DNA of 64,000 bases, taken from JBFIHZ01 sp041601535 (GTDB taxonomy: Bacteria > Pseudomonadota > Gammaproteobacteria > Xanthomonadales > SZUA-36). The translations under genes and the position numbers were made by a program. The notes under the pieces are model-generated. The model did no database searches, had not been told where the DNA came from, and saw only the letters and a program-made list of their open reading frames with translations. Each line of letters begins with the position of its first letter. Position 1 is the first letter of the stretch. The stretch lies in NCBI GenBank assembly GCA_041601535.1, contig JBFIHZ010000001.1, positions 1 to 64,000 of the forward strand, in the 5' to 3' direction. Shown one piece after another: positions 34,381-44,785 of the stretch.

Positions 34381-35916
34381 ATGTTAAAAATCAAAAACCT
34401 GATTTTGTTGTTACTGGTGCTGCCGGTTTCAGTATTTGCCCAGGAGGGCATAGACAGCCAGATTGACAACGCGGTACGACCCTTTGCCAACGCGGTGTCC
34501 GGTTTCATTTTTTCTTCTTTTCCTGTTGCTGGTGTACAGATACCGTTTGTGCTGGTGTGGCTGATCGTTGCAGCTACGTTTTTTACGTTTTATTTCCGCT
34601 TTATCAACTTGCGGGCCATGGGCCACGGCTTTGCGCTGGTCCGGGGTGATTACAGCGATCCGACAGCGGCGGGTGAGGTTACGCATTTCCAGGCATTGGC
34701 CACGGCTCTGTCCGGCACGGTCGGGCTGGGGAATATCGCAGGGGTAGCGGTTGCTGTATCGCTGGGCGGCCCGGGCGCCACCTTCTGGATGATTGTTGCC
34801 GGCTTCCTCGGCATGTCATCAAAGTTCGTGGAATGCACGCTGGGCGTGAAATACCGCAATGAATATACCGATGGCTCGGTATCCGGCGGACCGATGTATT
34901 ACCTGTCCAAGGGGCTGGCGGAACGCAGCGACAAGCTCAAGACCCTGGGCAAGATACTGGCCGTGATGTTCGCCATTTTCTGCATTGGCGGTTCATTTGG
35001 CGGTGGCAACATGTTTCAGGCCAATCAAAGCTTCAAGCAGGTGCTGTCCGTCACGGGCGGAGACGCCAGCTGGCTGGCTGACAAGGGCTGGCTGTTTGGC
35101 GTGGTGGTGGCCACCCTGGTGGGGCTGGTCATTATCGGTGGAATCCAGGGCATTGCACGGGTGACTTCAAAAATCGTGCCCTTTATGGCGATTATTTATG
35201 TATCGGCAGGGCTGCTGATTATTTTTATGAATATTACCGCAGTGCCTGCGGCTTTCGTGGCCATTTTCAACGGCGCATTCAGCCCGGAGGGAATGGCCGG
35301 CGGTGTGGTTGGCGTGCTGTTCCAGGGCTTCAAGCGGGCGGCGTTTTCCAATGAAGCCGGCATCGGTTCGGCGGCCATTGCCCATTCGGCGGTCAAGACC
35401 AACCGGCCCATTACCGAAGGCTTTGTTGCCTTGTACGAACCGTTTGTCGATACCATCGTGGTCTGCACCATCACCGCACTGGTCATCATCATCACCGGCA
35501 CCTGGGACCCGAACGTTGATCCCAGCCAGGGCGTTTCGCTTACCTCCCAGGCCTTTGAGTCTGCCATTTCCTGGTTCCCATGGGTGCTGACCGTCGCGGT
35601 GGTGTTATTTGCTTTCTCAACCATGATTTCCTGGTCTTATTACGGGCTCAAGGCCTGGACCTACCTGTTTGGCGATTCGCTGATCACCGATATTGTGTAC
35701 AAGGTTCTGTTCCTGTTCTTCGTGGTTGTTGGTGCTTCAATGCAGCTCGGTTCAGTGATCGATTTTTCGGATGCGATGATATTTGCCATGGCATTTCCCA
35801 ACATCATTGGCATTTACTTCCTGGTACCGGTAGTGCGTAAAGAGCTGGATGAGTACTGGGCTGATTTCAAAGCCGGACGGCTGCAAAAGTTCGGACGAGC
35901 GGCACGCCGCGGCTGA
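34381..35916 (+). CDS. Alanine/glycine:cation symporter (AGCS family)
   Basis: Sodium-coupled amino-acid transporter of 511 residues with about eleven membrane helices. An N-terminal extension resembling a signal peptide ([20 protein letters not shown]) precedes the core, a form seen in several marine gammaproteobacteria. Family segments are visible: [32 protein letters not shown] and [20 protein letters not shown] (the AGCS signature). Substrate is most likely alanine or glycine. The stop is followed 23 nt later by a palindromic hairpin. Confidence 0.95.
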   Translation: MLKIKNLILLLLVLPVSVFAQEGIDSQIDNAVRPFANAVSGFIFSSFPVAGVQIPFVLVWLIVAATFFTFYFRFINLRAMGHGFALVRGDYSDPTAAGEVTHFQALATALSGTVGLGNIAGVAVAVSLGGPGATFWMIVAGFLGMSSKFVECTLGVKYRNEYTDGSVSGGPMYYLSKGLAERSDKLKTLGKILAVMFAIFCIGGSFGGGNMFQANQSFKQVLSVTGGDASWLADKGWLFGVVVATLVGLVIIGGIQGIARVTSKIVPFMAIIYVSAGLLIIFMNITAVPAAFVAIFNGAFSPEGMAGGVVGVLFQGFKRAAFSNEAGIGSAAIAHSAVKTNRPITEGFVALYEPFVDTIVVCTITALVIIITGTWDPNVDPSQGVSLTSQAFESAISWFPWVLTVAVVLFAFSTMISWSYYGLKAWTYLFGDSLITDIVYKVLFLFFVVVGASMQLGSVIDFSDAMIFAMAFPNIIGIYFLVPVVRKELDEYWADFKAGRLQKFGRAARRG

Positions 35917-35939
35917 AATCGGGATTTGTACGTAAATTC

Positions 35940-35955
35940 GGGCGCAATTGCGCCC
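35940..35955 (+). terminator. Perfect palindrome after the symporter gene
   Basis: GGGCGC-AATT-GCGCCC is a perfect 16-bp palindrome 23 nt after the symporter stop. It is followed only by TT, so termination is uncertain. Confidence 0.4.
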
Positions 35956-36005
35956 TTAAGCCTTGCCCCGGTAGCTGCCTATCGGCGAAAATCAGAGGTT
36001 GATTC

Positions 36006-36040
36006 TGCCCGCCGTTGAACGCGGCGGGCAATTTTTCTTT
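36006..36040 (+). terminator. Intrinsic terminator or attenuator just ahead of tkt
   Basis: TGCCCGCCG and CGGCGGGCA form a 9-bp GC-rich stem with a 7-nt loop, followed by ATTTTTCTTT. This has the form of a Rho-independent terminator, yet it ends only 29 nt before the tkt ATG. Any tkt promoter upstream of it must be read through, so it is either the end of the symporter unit or an attenuator in the tkt leader. Confidence 0.7.
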
Positions 36041-36069
36041 CCGGCCACGTAAACAATCAGGAATTCGTA

Positions 36070-38079
36070 ATGCCCACCCGTCGTGATCTTGCCAATGCTG
36101 TCCGTGCTCTTTCCATGGATGCTGTACAACAGGCCAACTCCGGACACCCTGGCATGCCCATGGGCATGGCCGACATAGCCGAAGTGCTGTGGAGTGACAA
36201 TCTCAAACACAATCCGGCCAATCCGCAATGGGCCGACCGGGACCGCTTTGTGCTGTCCAACGGTCACGGATCCATGCTGTTGTACTCGCTGCTGCACCTC
36301 AGCGGCTATGACCTGCCGATTGAACAGCTGAAGAACTTCCGCCAGTTGCATTCCAAAACCCCGGGACATCCGGAATTTGGCGAAACCCCGGGGGTTGAGA
36401 CCACCACCGGGCCGCTGGGCCAGGGCCTGGCCAACGCGGTGGGGCTGGCTCTGGCTGAGAAAGTGCTGGCCAACCGCTTCAACCAGGACGATATGGACCT
36501 GGTTGACCACCACACCTGGGTATTCCTGGGTGACGGTTGCCTGATGGAAGGCGTATCACACGAAGCCTGTTCATTGGCCGGTACAATGGGACTGGGCAAG
36601 TTAATCGCCTTCTGGGATGACAATGGGATTTCCATTGACGGCGAAGTGGGCGGCTGGTTTACCGATGACACGCCGGCCCGTTTCGAGGCCTATGGCTGGC
36701 AGGTTATCCGTGCGGTTGACGGCCATGATCCGGTTGAAATCCAGCAGGCCATTGATACGGCGCGTGACGAAACCAGCCGGCCCACGCTGATCTGTTGCCG
36801 CACCATTATCGGTTTCGGCTCGCCCAACAAGCAGGGCACTGAAGCGACCCATGGCGCGCCTTTGGGTGCAGATGAAATAGCCGCCACGCGCAAGCAGCTG
36901 GGTTGGGAACACGCTGCGTTTGAAATACCAAAGGATATCGCTGATGCCTGGAATGCCAGGGCGGAAGGGGCCAAAGCCGAGCAGCAGTGGCAGCAACGGT
37001 TCGAGGCATACTCCGCAAAATACCCGCAATTGGCAGAGGAGTTCAGCCGCCGGATGAGCGGCGATCTGCCACCGGACTGGGAACAGCAAACCCGTGATTT
37101 GATCGCAGGTATGCAGGAAAAAGGTGGCGACGTGGCCACGCGCAAATCCTCCCAGATGGCGCTGGAAGCGTTCGGGCCGTTATTGCCCGAGTTGATCGGC
37201 GGCTCCGCTGACCTGGCGGGCTCGAACAACACCATCTGGTCGGGAAGCGTGGACGTCAACCAGGGAACGGATCAGGGTAATTATGTTTATTTCGGTGTGC
37301 GCGAATTCGGCATGACGGCTGTTTGCAATGGCATCGCGCTGCACGGCGGTTTCGTGCCGTATAACGCCACCTTCCTGGTGTTTTCGGATTATGCACGCAA
37401 TGCGGTACGCATGTCGGCGCTGATCCCAACCCGCAATATTCATGTCTACACCCATGATTCAATTGGCCTCGGCGAAGACGGACCTACCCACCAGCCGGTA
37501 GAGCATGTGGCCAGCCTTAGACTGATACCCGGGCTGCAGGTGTGGCGGCCGTGCGATACGGTTGAGTCCGCCGTGGCGTGGAAATGCGCCATTGAAAACC
37601 GTGGCCGGCCCAGTGCGTTGATTTTTACCCGGCAAAACCTGCCACATCAGAACAGGGATGAAGCCCAGTTGGCGGCCATATCCCGCGGTGGTTATATACT
37701 GAAAGAGCCTGCCGGCACTGCAGATGCCATCATTATTGCAACCGGCTCGGAAGTGGGCCTGGCTGCCCGGGCTGCCGAAGAACTGGCCGGGCAGGGTGTC
37801 GCGGTGCGGTTGGTTTCAATGCCCAACCCGGGATTGTTCCTGCAGCAGGAAGCTGACTATCGCGAATCCGTATTGCCCGCTGGTATCACCGCCCGTGTGG
37901 CTGTGGAAGCAGGTGTCAGTCATTACTGGCATCCTTTTGTGGGTGATCGTGGTCGTATTGTCGGCGTCGACCGGTTTGGCGCTTCAGCCCCGGGGAACAC
38001 TCTTTTTGAACATTATGGTTTGACCGTTGCCAACGTCAGTCAGGCCGTGCGCGATTCCATCGCGGCAAACCAGGCCTGA
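36070..38079 (+). CDS. tkt: Transketolase
   Basis: Thiamine-diphosphate enzyme transferring two-carbon ketol units between sugar phosphates in the non-oxidative pentose phosphate pathway. Full length, 669 residues. Visible landmarks are [40 protein letters not shown], the ThDP site [14 protein letters not shown] and, in the second domain, [18 protein letters not shown]. The ATG follows AGGA by 7 nt. First gene of the run tkt-gap-pgk; gap begins 34 nt later. Confidence 0.98.
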   Translation: MPTRRDLANAVRALSMDAVQQANSGHPGMPMGMADIAEVLWSDNLKHNPANPQWADRDRFVLSNGHGSMLLYSLLHLSGYDLPIEQLKNFRQLHSKTPGHPEFGETPGVETTTGPLGQGLANAVGLALAEKVLANRFNQDDMDLVDHHTWVFLGDGCLMEGVSHEACSLAGTMGLGKLIAFWDDNGISIDGEVGGWFTDDTPARFEAYGWQVIRAVDGHDPVEIQQAIDTARDETSRPTLICCRTIIGFGSPNKQGTEATHGAPLGADEIAATRKQLGWEHAAFEIPKDIADAWNARAEGAKAEQQWQQRFEAYSAKYPQLAEEFSRRMSGDLPPDWEQQTRDLIAGMQEKGGDVATRKSSQMALEAFGPLLPELIGGSADLAGSNNTIWSGSVDVNQGTDQGNYVYFGVREFGMTAVCNGIALHGGFVPYNATFLVFSDYARNAVRMSALIPTRNIHVYTHDSIGLGEDGPTHQPVEHVASLRLIPGLQVWRPCDTVESAVAWKCAIENRGRPSALIFTRQNLPHQNRDEAQLAAISRGGYILKEPAGTADAIIIATGSEVGLAARAAEELAGQGVAVRLVSMPNPGLFLQQEADYRESVLPAGITARVAVEAGVSHYWHPFVGDRGRIVGVDRFGASAPGNTLFEHYGLTVANVSQAVRDSIAANQA

Positions 38080-38113
38080 TAGCAGGCCCTTTATTATCCA
38101 GGAGTCAGAAAAC

Positions 38114-39121
38114 ATGGCGATCAAAGTTGCAATCAATGGCTATGGCCGCATCGGACGGAACATCATGCGTGCCCTGTACGAATCCGGCCGCACCGACGAA
38201 ATACAGGTTGTTGCAATCAACGACCTTGGCGACGCGGAAACCAATGCGCACCTCACACGTTTTGATACCGCCCATGGCAAGTTCCCGTTTGAAGTGGAAG
38301 TGGACCAGGGTGACCTGGTAATCGACGGTGACCGCATCAAGGTGTTTGCGGAACGTGATCCGGCCAAACTGCCCTGGGGCGAACTCGGCGTGGACGTGGT
38401 GCATGAATCGACCGGTTTTTTCGCCAGCAAGGAAAAAGCCGGAGCGCATATCGAAGCCGGCGCCAAAAAAGTCATCATTTCCGCGCCCGGTAAAAACGTC
38501 GACAACACCGTGGTATACGGGGTTAACCACACGGATCTGAAATCCACCGACCAGGTGATTTCCAACGCGTCCTGCACGACCAACTGCCTGGCACCGCTGG
38601 CCAAGGTGCTGCATGCGGCCGTGGGAATTGAGCACGGCTTGATGACCACCATTCACGCCTACACCAATGACCAGGTGCTGACCGATGTGTTTCACTCGGA
38701 TTTGCGCCGCGCCCGTTCCGCAACGATGAGCCAGATTCCGACCAAGACTGGCGCCGCCGCTGCCGTTGGGCTGGTGCTGCCGGAGTTGAACGGCCGGCTG
38801 GACGGTTTCTCCATGCGGGTGCCCACCATTAATGTTTCCGTTGTGGATCTGAGCTTTGTCGCCAGCCGTTCAACCACGGTGGACGAGATCAACCAGGTGG
38901 TGCGTGCGGCTGCTGAAGGTGAAATGAAGGGCGTCTTGGCATACAACACGCAACCGTTGGTTTCCATTGACTTCAATCACAACCCGCATTCATCCATTTT
39001 CGATTCCACCCTGACGCGCGTCATGGAAGGCAATCTGGTCAAGGTGCTCAGCTGGTACGACAACGAGTGGGGTTTCAGCAACCGCATGCTGGATACCACC
39101 ATTGCGTTGGTCAACGCCTGA
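38114..39121 (+). CDS. gap: Glyceraldehyde-3-phosphate dehydrogenase
   Basis: Glycolytic/gluconeogenic enzyme interconverting glyceraldehyde-3-phosphate and 1,3-bisphosphoglycerate. 335 residues from the ATG at 38114, which follows AGGAG. N-terminal NAD site [19 protein letters not shown] (residues 3-21), catalytic cysteine in [13 protein letters not shown] (near residue 155), and [14 protein letters not shown] at the C terminus. Co-transcribed with tkt and pgk (16-bp gap to pgk). Confidence 0.98.
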   Translation: MAIKVAINGYGRIGRNIMRALYESGRTDEIQVVAINDLGDAETNAHLTRFDTAHGKFPFEVEVDQGDLVIDGDRIKVFAERDPAKLPWGELGVDVVHESTGFFASKEKAGAHIEAGAKKVIISAPGKNVDNTVVYGVNHTDLKSTDQVISNASCTTNCLAPLAKVLHAAVGIEHGLMTTIHAYTNDQVLTDVFHSDLRRARSATMSQIPTKTGAAAAVGLVLPELNGRLDGFSMRVPTINVSVVDLSFVASRSTTVDEINQVVRAAAEGEMKGVLAYNTQPLVSIDFNHNPHSSIFDSTLTRVMEGNLVKVLSWYDNEWGFSNRMLDTTIALVNA

Positions 39122-39136
39122 CCCGGATTATCCAGC

Positions 39137-40315
39137 GTGACTTTCCTGCGAATGCAAGATATTGATCTCGCCGGCCGGCGGGTGATGATCCGTGAAGATC
39201 TGAATGTTCCCATCGAACAGGGGGAAGTCAGTTCCGATGCACGCATCCGTGCCGCCCTGCCCACGCTGCGGCTGGCACTGGAGGCGAATGCCGCCGTGCT
39301 GCTGGTGTCGCATCTTGGGCGGCCGGTGGAAGGTCAGCCGTCGGAGGAGTTTTCACTGGCTCCGGTGGCCAGGCATTTGTCCAAGCTGCTGGACCGTGAG
39401 GTCCGGCTGGTGGTCAACTGGCTGGACGGCGTTGAGGTAGCGCCGGGTGAACTGGTGCTGTGTGAAAATGTGCGCTTCAATGTCGGTGAAAAGGCCAATG
39501 ATCCCGGCCTGGCCGAACGCATGGCCGGTTTGTGCGATGTGTTCGTGATGGATGCATTTGGTGCCGCTCACCGCGCCCAGGCCTCCACCGAGGGTGTGAT
39601 CAGCAAGGCGCCTGTCGCCTGTGCCGGGCCTTTGCTCAGCCGGGAACTGGACGCGCTGCATCAGGCGCTGAACAAGCCGGAGCGGCCAATGCTGGGCATC
39701 GTTGGAGGTTCCAAGGTGTCCACCAAGCTTACCGTGCTGGAAAGCCTGTTGAATCATGTTGATGAGCTGATCGTGGGCGGTGGTATCGCCAACACGTTTA
39801 TTGCTGCGGCCGGTTACAACGTGGGCAAGTCATTGTACGAGCCGGACCTGGTCCACGAAGCGGCATCACTGATCAGTCAGACCCACGACAGGGGTGGCGC
39901 CATTCCAATTCCCAAAGACGTGGTGGTGGCCAAGTCATTTTCCGCGGAAGCGCCCGCCATGGTGCGTAAAGTCGACGCAGTACAGGACGATGACCTGATC
40001 CTTGATATTGGTCCGCTGACAGCTGTTGAATATGCCGGCATCATTGCCGGCGCTGGCACCATCATCTGGAATGGTCCGGTCGGCGTATTTGAATTTGATG
40101 GATTTGCCGCCGGCACCCGCGCCGTTGCCGAAGCCATCGCGCGTTCCAGCGCGTTCAGTATAGCCGGCGGAGGCGACACTTTGGCAGCCATCGACCGCTT
40201 CGACGTTGCCGACGAAATCAGCTACATCTCCACCGGAGGTGGAGCGTTCCTGGAGTTCGTGGAGGGCAAAAGCCTGCCCGCGGTAGCGGCCCTGGAAGCG
40301 CGCGCTGGTCACTGA
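39137..40315 (+). CDS. pgk: Phosphoglycerate kinase
   Basis: Transfers phosphate between 1,3-bisphosphoglycerate and ADP. 392 residues, normal length. Signature [12 protein letters not shown] at residues 14-25, then [25 protein letters not shown] and the C-terminal nucleotide site [15 protein letters not shown]. The GTG at 39137 gives the usual N terminus (an ATG five codons on is less likely); no strong ribosome site, so translation probably relies on read-through from gap. It converges on a sulfotransferase gene 14 bp away. Confidence 0.97.
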   Translation: MTFLRMQDIDLAGRRVMIREDLNVPIEQGEVSSDARIRAALPTLRLALEANAAVLLVSHLGRPVEGQPSEEFSLAPVARHLSKLLDREVRLVVNWLDGVEVAPGELVLCENVRFNVGEKANDPGLAERMAGLCDVFVMDAFGAAHRAQASTEGVISKAPVACAGPLLSRELDALHQALNKPERPMLGIVGGSKVSTKLTVLESLLNHVDELIVGGGIANTFIAAAGYNVGKSLYEPDLVHEAASLISQTHDRGGAIPIPKDVVVAKSFSAEAPAMVRKVDAVQDDDLILDIGPLTAVEYAGIIAGAGTIIWNGPVGVFEFDGFAAGTRAVAEAIARSSAFSIAGGGDTLAAIDRFDVADEISYISTGGGAFLEFVEGKSLPAVAALEARAGH

Positions 40316-40329
40316 CCGCTGACCGCTTT

Positions 40330-41898
40330 TCAGCTTCCGTTTTCACCGTCCGATGCATAGCGGCGGTCAGTCGCTGCCAGTGCGTCAAAGAATTCCGGCG
40401 CGTGCTGCCGGTAGTGTTGCCAGCGTGCCACCGATGCCTGGTGTACCGGTTGCCGTGCTTGCCAGCTGCTGGCCGTGCGCACCGCACGGGCGTGCTGCTG
40501 GGAGCTGTCCATTGATGCGGTCCACTCAAGCCCGAGAAATTCCAGCACGGTTTTAAGCGTCGCGGCAGGCGCAGTCACCAGGTCCTCATAGGCCAGGGAG
40601 TGAATGCGTTCAGGGGCCTGGTCCTGCCAGAAAGACATGATGGAGCGGTATCCCGCGTAGTAGTCCTCAAGATCATCCAGGCGGTTGGCGAATCCGGCAT
40701 CCGCGTGCTGGAACAACTGGCAGAAACAAGACAGGCAGCTGTCGCGGCCATCGCGGCTGAGGTGGAGAATTTTTGCTTCGGGCATTACCGTCAGCAGGAA
40801 ACCGACAAAGCGAAAATTCAGCGGATTCTTGTCTATGTAAATATGATCACCCGGCCCGTCCAGTTGTAAATGCGTCCACAGTTCATCGGCAATGGCCGAC
40901 CGCTCGGCGGATGACAACGCGTGTGCCGGCCCGTGTCGCGTGGCCAAGTGTGACAGGAAATTGAGTTCGCCCCGGCCAGTAATCCGCTCATGCCGGTCCA
41001 GCAGCTGTTCCAGCAAGGTCGTTCCGGAGCGCAGCATGCCCATGATATAGACCGGCTGGCGGCCGCCGCGGGCGGGCCTGAGCTGCCGTGCGTGGCTTGC
41101 GGCGACGGGTTGCAATGCGGTATCGCGCTGCCGGTGCCAGCCACTGCGGTCCCAGGGCTGGGCCTGGTGGCGCAGCCGGTTGCCGCGCACAAAGGCTTGC
41201 CAGGCATCGCCCCAGCTGCCTAAATCATCCAGCGCCTTGCCCCGTGCGAATGCCAGGCACATGTCCGCTTCCGGGCCCAGCGATGATTGCGCGGCTAGCT
41301 GGATGCGCTGCCAGTCCGCGTTTTCACGCGACTCAAAGCGTTGCAGCTGGGCCAGGTTAAGCCACGCGCCGCCCAGGCCGGGGTCAGCGTCCAGTGCATT
41401 TCGATAGTGATCCAGTGCGGGTTCGAATTGCCCCAGCGATTGATGCAGCCGTGCCACGCGAAAATGCAGGCCGGCGTCAGCGGGCGCGAGTTGCAGCGCC
41501 ATGTTCATGGTGCTAATGGCTGCCGTCGCCTGGTGGCTGTCGCGCAGGAATCCGCTGACCTTCAACAGGCAGGTCAGATTGTGCCGCTGGTGCCGCGCCA
41601 GCGACAGCAGCGCCTCCGCTGCCTTGCCGGTCTGACCCTGCTCACGCAGCAGGTAGGCCAGCGCGAACGCGGCGTTCTCATCGCCCGGTTGTTCTGCCAG
41701 TAATTGAACCAACAGCGATTCGGCCCCGGCGGGCTGGCCGTTCAGCCGCCGTGCATTGGCCAGCCAATAGCGCGCTTCGCGGCTTTGCGGCGCCTGCCGC
41801 ACGGCCGCTTCAAGATGACCTGCCGCTTCACCGCCGCGTTGCTGCTCAACGGCCCTGATGCCTGCTTCCAGTTGTCGTTGCCAGTCGGTATCGCTCAC
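40330..41898 (-). CDS. TPR-containing sulfotransferase within the glycolytic block
   Basis: A protein of about 522 residues with tetratricopeptide-like repeats (residues 1-240) and a C-terminal sulfotransferase domain: phosphosulfate loop YIMGMLRSGTTLLEQLLD (GMLRSGTT at 287-294) and 3'-phosphate motif HLSRDGRDSCLSCFCQLF, followed by LAYEDLV and FLGLEW. I place the start at the GTG at 41898, where repeat-like sequence begins; an in-frame ATG at 41979 would bring it to within 24 bp of pyk, on the opposite strand. It is the same architecture as 29515-31155 but clearly diverged. The gene is inverted between pgk and pyk. Acceptor unknown. Confidence 0.87.
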   Translation of the reverse strand: MSDTDWQRQLEAGIRAVEQQRGGEAAGHLEAAVRQAPQSREARYWLANARRLNGQPAGAESLLVQLLAEQPGDENAAFALAYLLREQGQTGKAAEALLSLARHQRHNLTCLLKVSGFLRDSHQATAAISTMNMALQLAPADAGLHFRVARLHQSLGQFEPALDHYRNALDADPGLGGAWLNLAQLQRFESRENADWQRIQLAAQSSLGPEADMCLAFARGKALDDLGSWGDAWQAFVRGNRLRHQAQPWDRSGWHRQRDTALQPVAASHARQLRPARGGRQPVYIMGMLRSGTTLLEQLLDRHERITGRGELNFLSHLATRHGPAHALSSAERSAIADELWTHLQLDGPGDHIYIDKNPLNFRFVGFLLTVMPEAKILHLSRDGRDSCLSCFCQLFQHADAGFANRLDDLEDYYAGYRSIMSFWQDQAPERIHSLAYEDLVTAPAATLKTVLEFLGLEWTASMDSSQQHARAVRTASSWQARQPVHQASVARWQHYRQHAPEFFDALAATDRRYASDGENGS

Positions 41899-41963
41899 GT
41901 GCCGGGCCTGTGGTTGGTTTTTCCCGCCCAAGCATAACTGCTCATCCCGGCGCCCGAAACGGT

Positions 41964-41995
41964 TTGTGCGGAATGTCATATCAAGTGGGTATAAT
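41964..41995 (+). promoter_or_regulatory. Promoter of pyk with consensus -10
   Basis: TATAAT at 41990-41995 matches the sigma-70 -10 box exactly; a TTGTGC at 41964-41969 may act as -35, although the spacer of 20 bp is long. The -10 ends 7 nt before the pyk ATG, so the start point should fall at or next to the start codon. Confidence 0.55.
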
Positions 41996-42002
41996 CGGGT
42001 GT

Positions 42003-43499
42003 ATGAAAAAAGACCAAGATCCGATTGCTTCAAAAATCCGCCGTACCAAGATCATTGCCACACTGGGTCCCGCGACCGACAAGCGGGAAAGCCTGCATGC
42101 TTTGATCAAGGCCGGGGCCGATATGCTGCGCCTTAATATGTCACACGGGCCGACCGAAATGCACGTGCAACGCGCTCAGATGGCGCGGGAGGTGGCGGCA
42201 GAGCTGGGCAGGGAAGTGGCCATTCTGTTCGATTTGCAGGGCCCCAAGATCCGCGTGGAGAAGTTTGTCGACGGCAGTGTTCAGCTTGCTCCCGGAGATG
42301 CCTTCACCCTGGATGCGGGAGATTTCGAAACCCCCGGTGACCAGACCCGCGTGGGCGTCAGCTACACTGGTCTGCCGGGTGACGTCAGCGTTGGCAACCT
42401 GTTGTTGCTGGATGATGGCCTGATTTCCATGCGGGTGCAGTCCATCGATGGTCAGCAGATCCACTGCGTGGTGGAAAACGGCGGCAAGCTGTCCAACCGC
42501 AAGGGTATCAACGTGCAGGGTGGCGGTTTGTCCATTGCCGGCATTGCCGAGCACGATTTGCCGCACATCCAGCTGGCCGCCGAACTGGGGGCAGATTACG
42601 TGGCGGTATCATTCGCCAGCAGTGCAGCCGATATGCACCGGGCCCGCGACTTGCTGCGCAAGGCGGGCAGCGAGGCATCGCTAATGGCGAAGGTGGAGCG
42701 TGCAGAGGCGATAGATAACCTGGAAGAAATCTGCGATGCCTCAGATGCCATCCTGGTCGCTCGCGGCGATCTCGGAGTTGAGTTCGGTGATGCCGAGCTG
42801 CCCGGTTTGCAGAAACTCATTATCCAGACCGCTTTGAAACACAATCGCATCGTTGCCACGGCCACCCAGATGATGCAGTCCATGATCGAGAACCCGATTC
42901 CCACCCGGGCCGAAGTGCTGGACGTGGCCAATGCGGTAATTGACGGTTCCGACGCGGTCATGCTGTCCGCTGAAACCGCGGTAGGCAAACATCCGGCCAA
43001 AGTGGTCACAGCCATGCATCGTATCTGCCTGGGCGCAGAAGGTCATTTTGACCGTGTTGGTGTCAGCCTCCAGCTCAATGTGCGTTTCCAGCGAATTGAC
43101 CAGGCCATTGCCATGGCTGCCATGTTCATGGCCAAGAATGTTTCCGTGCAGGCCATTGTGGCTTTGACGGAATCGGGCTCCACCGCCCAGTGGTTATCGC
43201 GCGTTCAGTCTTCAGTGCCCATTTTCGCGCTGTCCCCCAATATCGCCAGCCGCCGTCGCATGGCCTTGTTTCGTAACGTGTACCCGGTAGCGCACAACCC
43301 GGTAGGCGAAGACATGGATCAGGTGGTGCAGGATGTGCTGCGCTTGCTGTTTCGAAAACAGTACGTGCACGCTGGCGACCGCGTTATCGTCACCATGGGC
43401 GATACGCTCGGTAATGAAGGGGGAACCAATACCCTGCGCCTGCTGCAGCTGGGTTCCGACGGATTCGTGGAAAACCAGTCCGAGCTGGACCTGCACTGA
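42003..43499 (+). CDS. pyk: Pyruvate kinase
   Basis: Final glycolytic step, phosphoenolpyruvate to pyruvate with ATP formation. 498 residues. Visible are RRTKIIATLGPATD (14-27), LRLNMSHG, FDLQGPKIRVEKF, the active-site signature MAKVERAEAIDNLEEI and DAILVARGDLGVE. The ATG at 42003 is the only usable start, has no ribosome site, and lies 7 nt behind a consensus -10, so the mRNA may be leaderless. The C-terminal regulatory domain is intact. Class I fba follows on the same strand after 163 bp. Confidence 0.96.
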   Translation: MKKDQDPIASKIRRTKIIATLGPATDKRESLHALIKAGADMLRLNMSHGPTEMHVQRAQMAREVAAELGREVAILFDLQGPKIRVEKFVDGSVQLAPGDAFTLDAGDFETPGDQTRVGVSYTGLPGDVSVGNLLLLDDGLISMRVQSIDGQQIHCVVENGGKLSNRKGINVQGGGLSIAGIAEHDLPHIQLAAELGADYVAVSFASSAADMHRARDLLRKAGSEASLMAKVERAEAIDNLEEICDASDAILVARGDLGVEFGDAELPGLQKLIIQTALKHNRIVATATQMMQSMIENPIPTRAEVLDVANAVIDGSDAVMLSAETAVGKHPAKVVTAMHRICLGAEGHFDRVGVSLQLNVRFQRIDQAIAMAAMFMAKNVSVQAIVALTESGSTAQWLSRVQSSVPIFALSPNIASRRRMALFRNVYPVAHNPVGEDMDQVVQDVLRLLFRKQYVHAGDRVIVTMGDTLGNEGGTNTLRLLQLGSDGFVENQSELDLH

Positions 43500-43662
43500 A
43501 ACCACCCGGAGAACGTTCGCGGATACGCCGCTGTATGGAAAACAGGCTTTAGCGAATCATGGTTTTAGCCGTCGCTAAGCAGTAAAATAAACGGTTCCTC
43601 CGGAAACACCTGCCTTGTTCCGGGGTTTTTGGGCTGGTTCTTCAATTATTCAGGAGTCAAAC

Positions 43663-44682
43663 ATGAGCAGTATGGAATTGGTGTCGGTAGCACAGGCAAT
43701 GGTTGCCGAGGGTAAAGGAATTTTGGCCATCGATGAGAGCACGGGCACCATTACCAAGCGCTTCAAGACCATCGATATGGAGTCAACCGAAGAAAACCGC
43801 CGGGCCTACCGCGAGTTGCTGCTTACCACTCCCGGCCTGGGCAAGCACATCAGCGGTGCCATCCTGTTTGATGAAACCATCCGGCAATCTACCAGTGACG
43901 GTGTTTCATTCGTCAAAATCATGCAGGACGCAGGTATCCTGCCTGGCATCAAAGTAGATGCCGGAGCCCATGATCTGGCCGGGCATCCGGGTGAAAAAGT
44001 CACCGAAGGGCTGGACGGGCTGCGCGCCCGGCTGAAGGAATACCATGGACTGGGCGCCAAGTTCGCCAAGTGGCGCGCGGTGATCACCATCGGTGAAAAC
44101 ATTCCTACCTCATCCTGTGTGGATGCCAATGCGCATGCGCTGGCGCGTTATGCGTCACTGTGCCAGGAAGCCGGCATTGTGCCCATCGTGGAACCTGAAG
44201 TGCTGATGGACGGCAGCCACAGCCTGGATGAATCTTTTGAAGTCACCGAGGCCACCCTGCGTTCATTGTTCCACCAGTTGTACGAACAGAATGTGCTGCT
44301 GGAAGGCACCATCCTGAAAGCCAGCATGGTGATTTCCGGGTCTGAAGCATCCAACCGGGCCGGCGTGGATGAAGTGGCTGAAGCCACCGTGCAGTGCCTG
44401 CTCAACGCGGTACCGGCCGCCGTCGCCGGTGTGGTGTTTCTGTCCGGCGGGCAGTCCGATGAAGAAGCAACCGCGCACCTGGATGCAATGAACCGGCTGG
44501 GCGATTTTCCGTGGCCGCTGACATTTTCCTATGGCCGCGCCCTGCAGGCGCCCGCACTGAAAGTCTGGGGCGAAAACCCGGCAGCCAACGTTGCCGCTGC
44601 CCAGAAAAAGCTGGCCCACCGTGCCCACATGAACGGTCTCGCCGCTGTCGGTCAATACGACAAATCACTCGAGGCGGCTTAA
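43663..44682 (+). CDS. Class I fructose-bisphosphate aldolase
   Basis: Schiff-base aldolase cleaving fructose-1,6-bisphosphate, 339 residues. It is of the animal/plant-like class I type: ILAIDESTGTITKRF (about 20-34), KVDAGAHDL, FAKWRAVITIG, VEPEVLMDG and the Schiff-base lysine in LEGTILKASMV near residue 220, then FLSGGQSDEEAT. Many gammaproteobacteria use the zinc-dependent class II enzyme at this position. The C-terminal tail YDKSLEAA lacks the terminal tyrosine of animal enzymes. The ATG follows CAGGAG. Confidence 0.95.
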   Translation: MSSMELVSVAQAMVAEGKGILAIDESTGTITKRFKTIDMESTEENRRAYRELLLTTPGLGKHISGAILFDETIRQSTSDGVSFVKIMQDAGILPGIKVDAGAHDLAGHPGEKVTEGLDGLRARLKEYHGLGAKFAKWRAVITIGENIPTSSCVDANAHALARYASLCQEAGIVPIVEPEVLMDGSHSLDESFEVTEATLRSLFHQLYEQNVLLEGTILKASMVISGSEASNRAGVDEVAEATVQCLLNAVPAAVAGVVFLSGGQSDEEATAHLDAMNRLGDFPWPLTFSYGRALQAPALKVWGENPAANVAAAQKKLAHRAHMNGLAAVGQYDKSLEAA

Positions 44683-44708
44683 ACCGCGACGGCAGCCCGG
44701 TATTCCTG

Positions 44709-44736
44709 TGCCCGGCGTAATGCCGGGCAATCCTTT
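44709..44736 (+). terminator. Hairpin between fba and maeB
   Basis: TGCCCGGC and GCCGGGCA pair as an 8-bp stem with a 5-nt loop, followed by ATCCTTT. It lies 26 nt after the aldolase stop. A weak terminator is likely, since the T-run is broken. Confidence 0.5.
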
Positions 44737-44785
44737 CTGAGGCACACCCGCTGTGCTGCCTCAAAACGCGTTTGCTGGTGAATTG

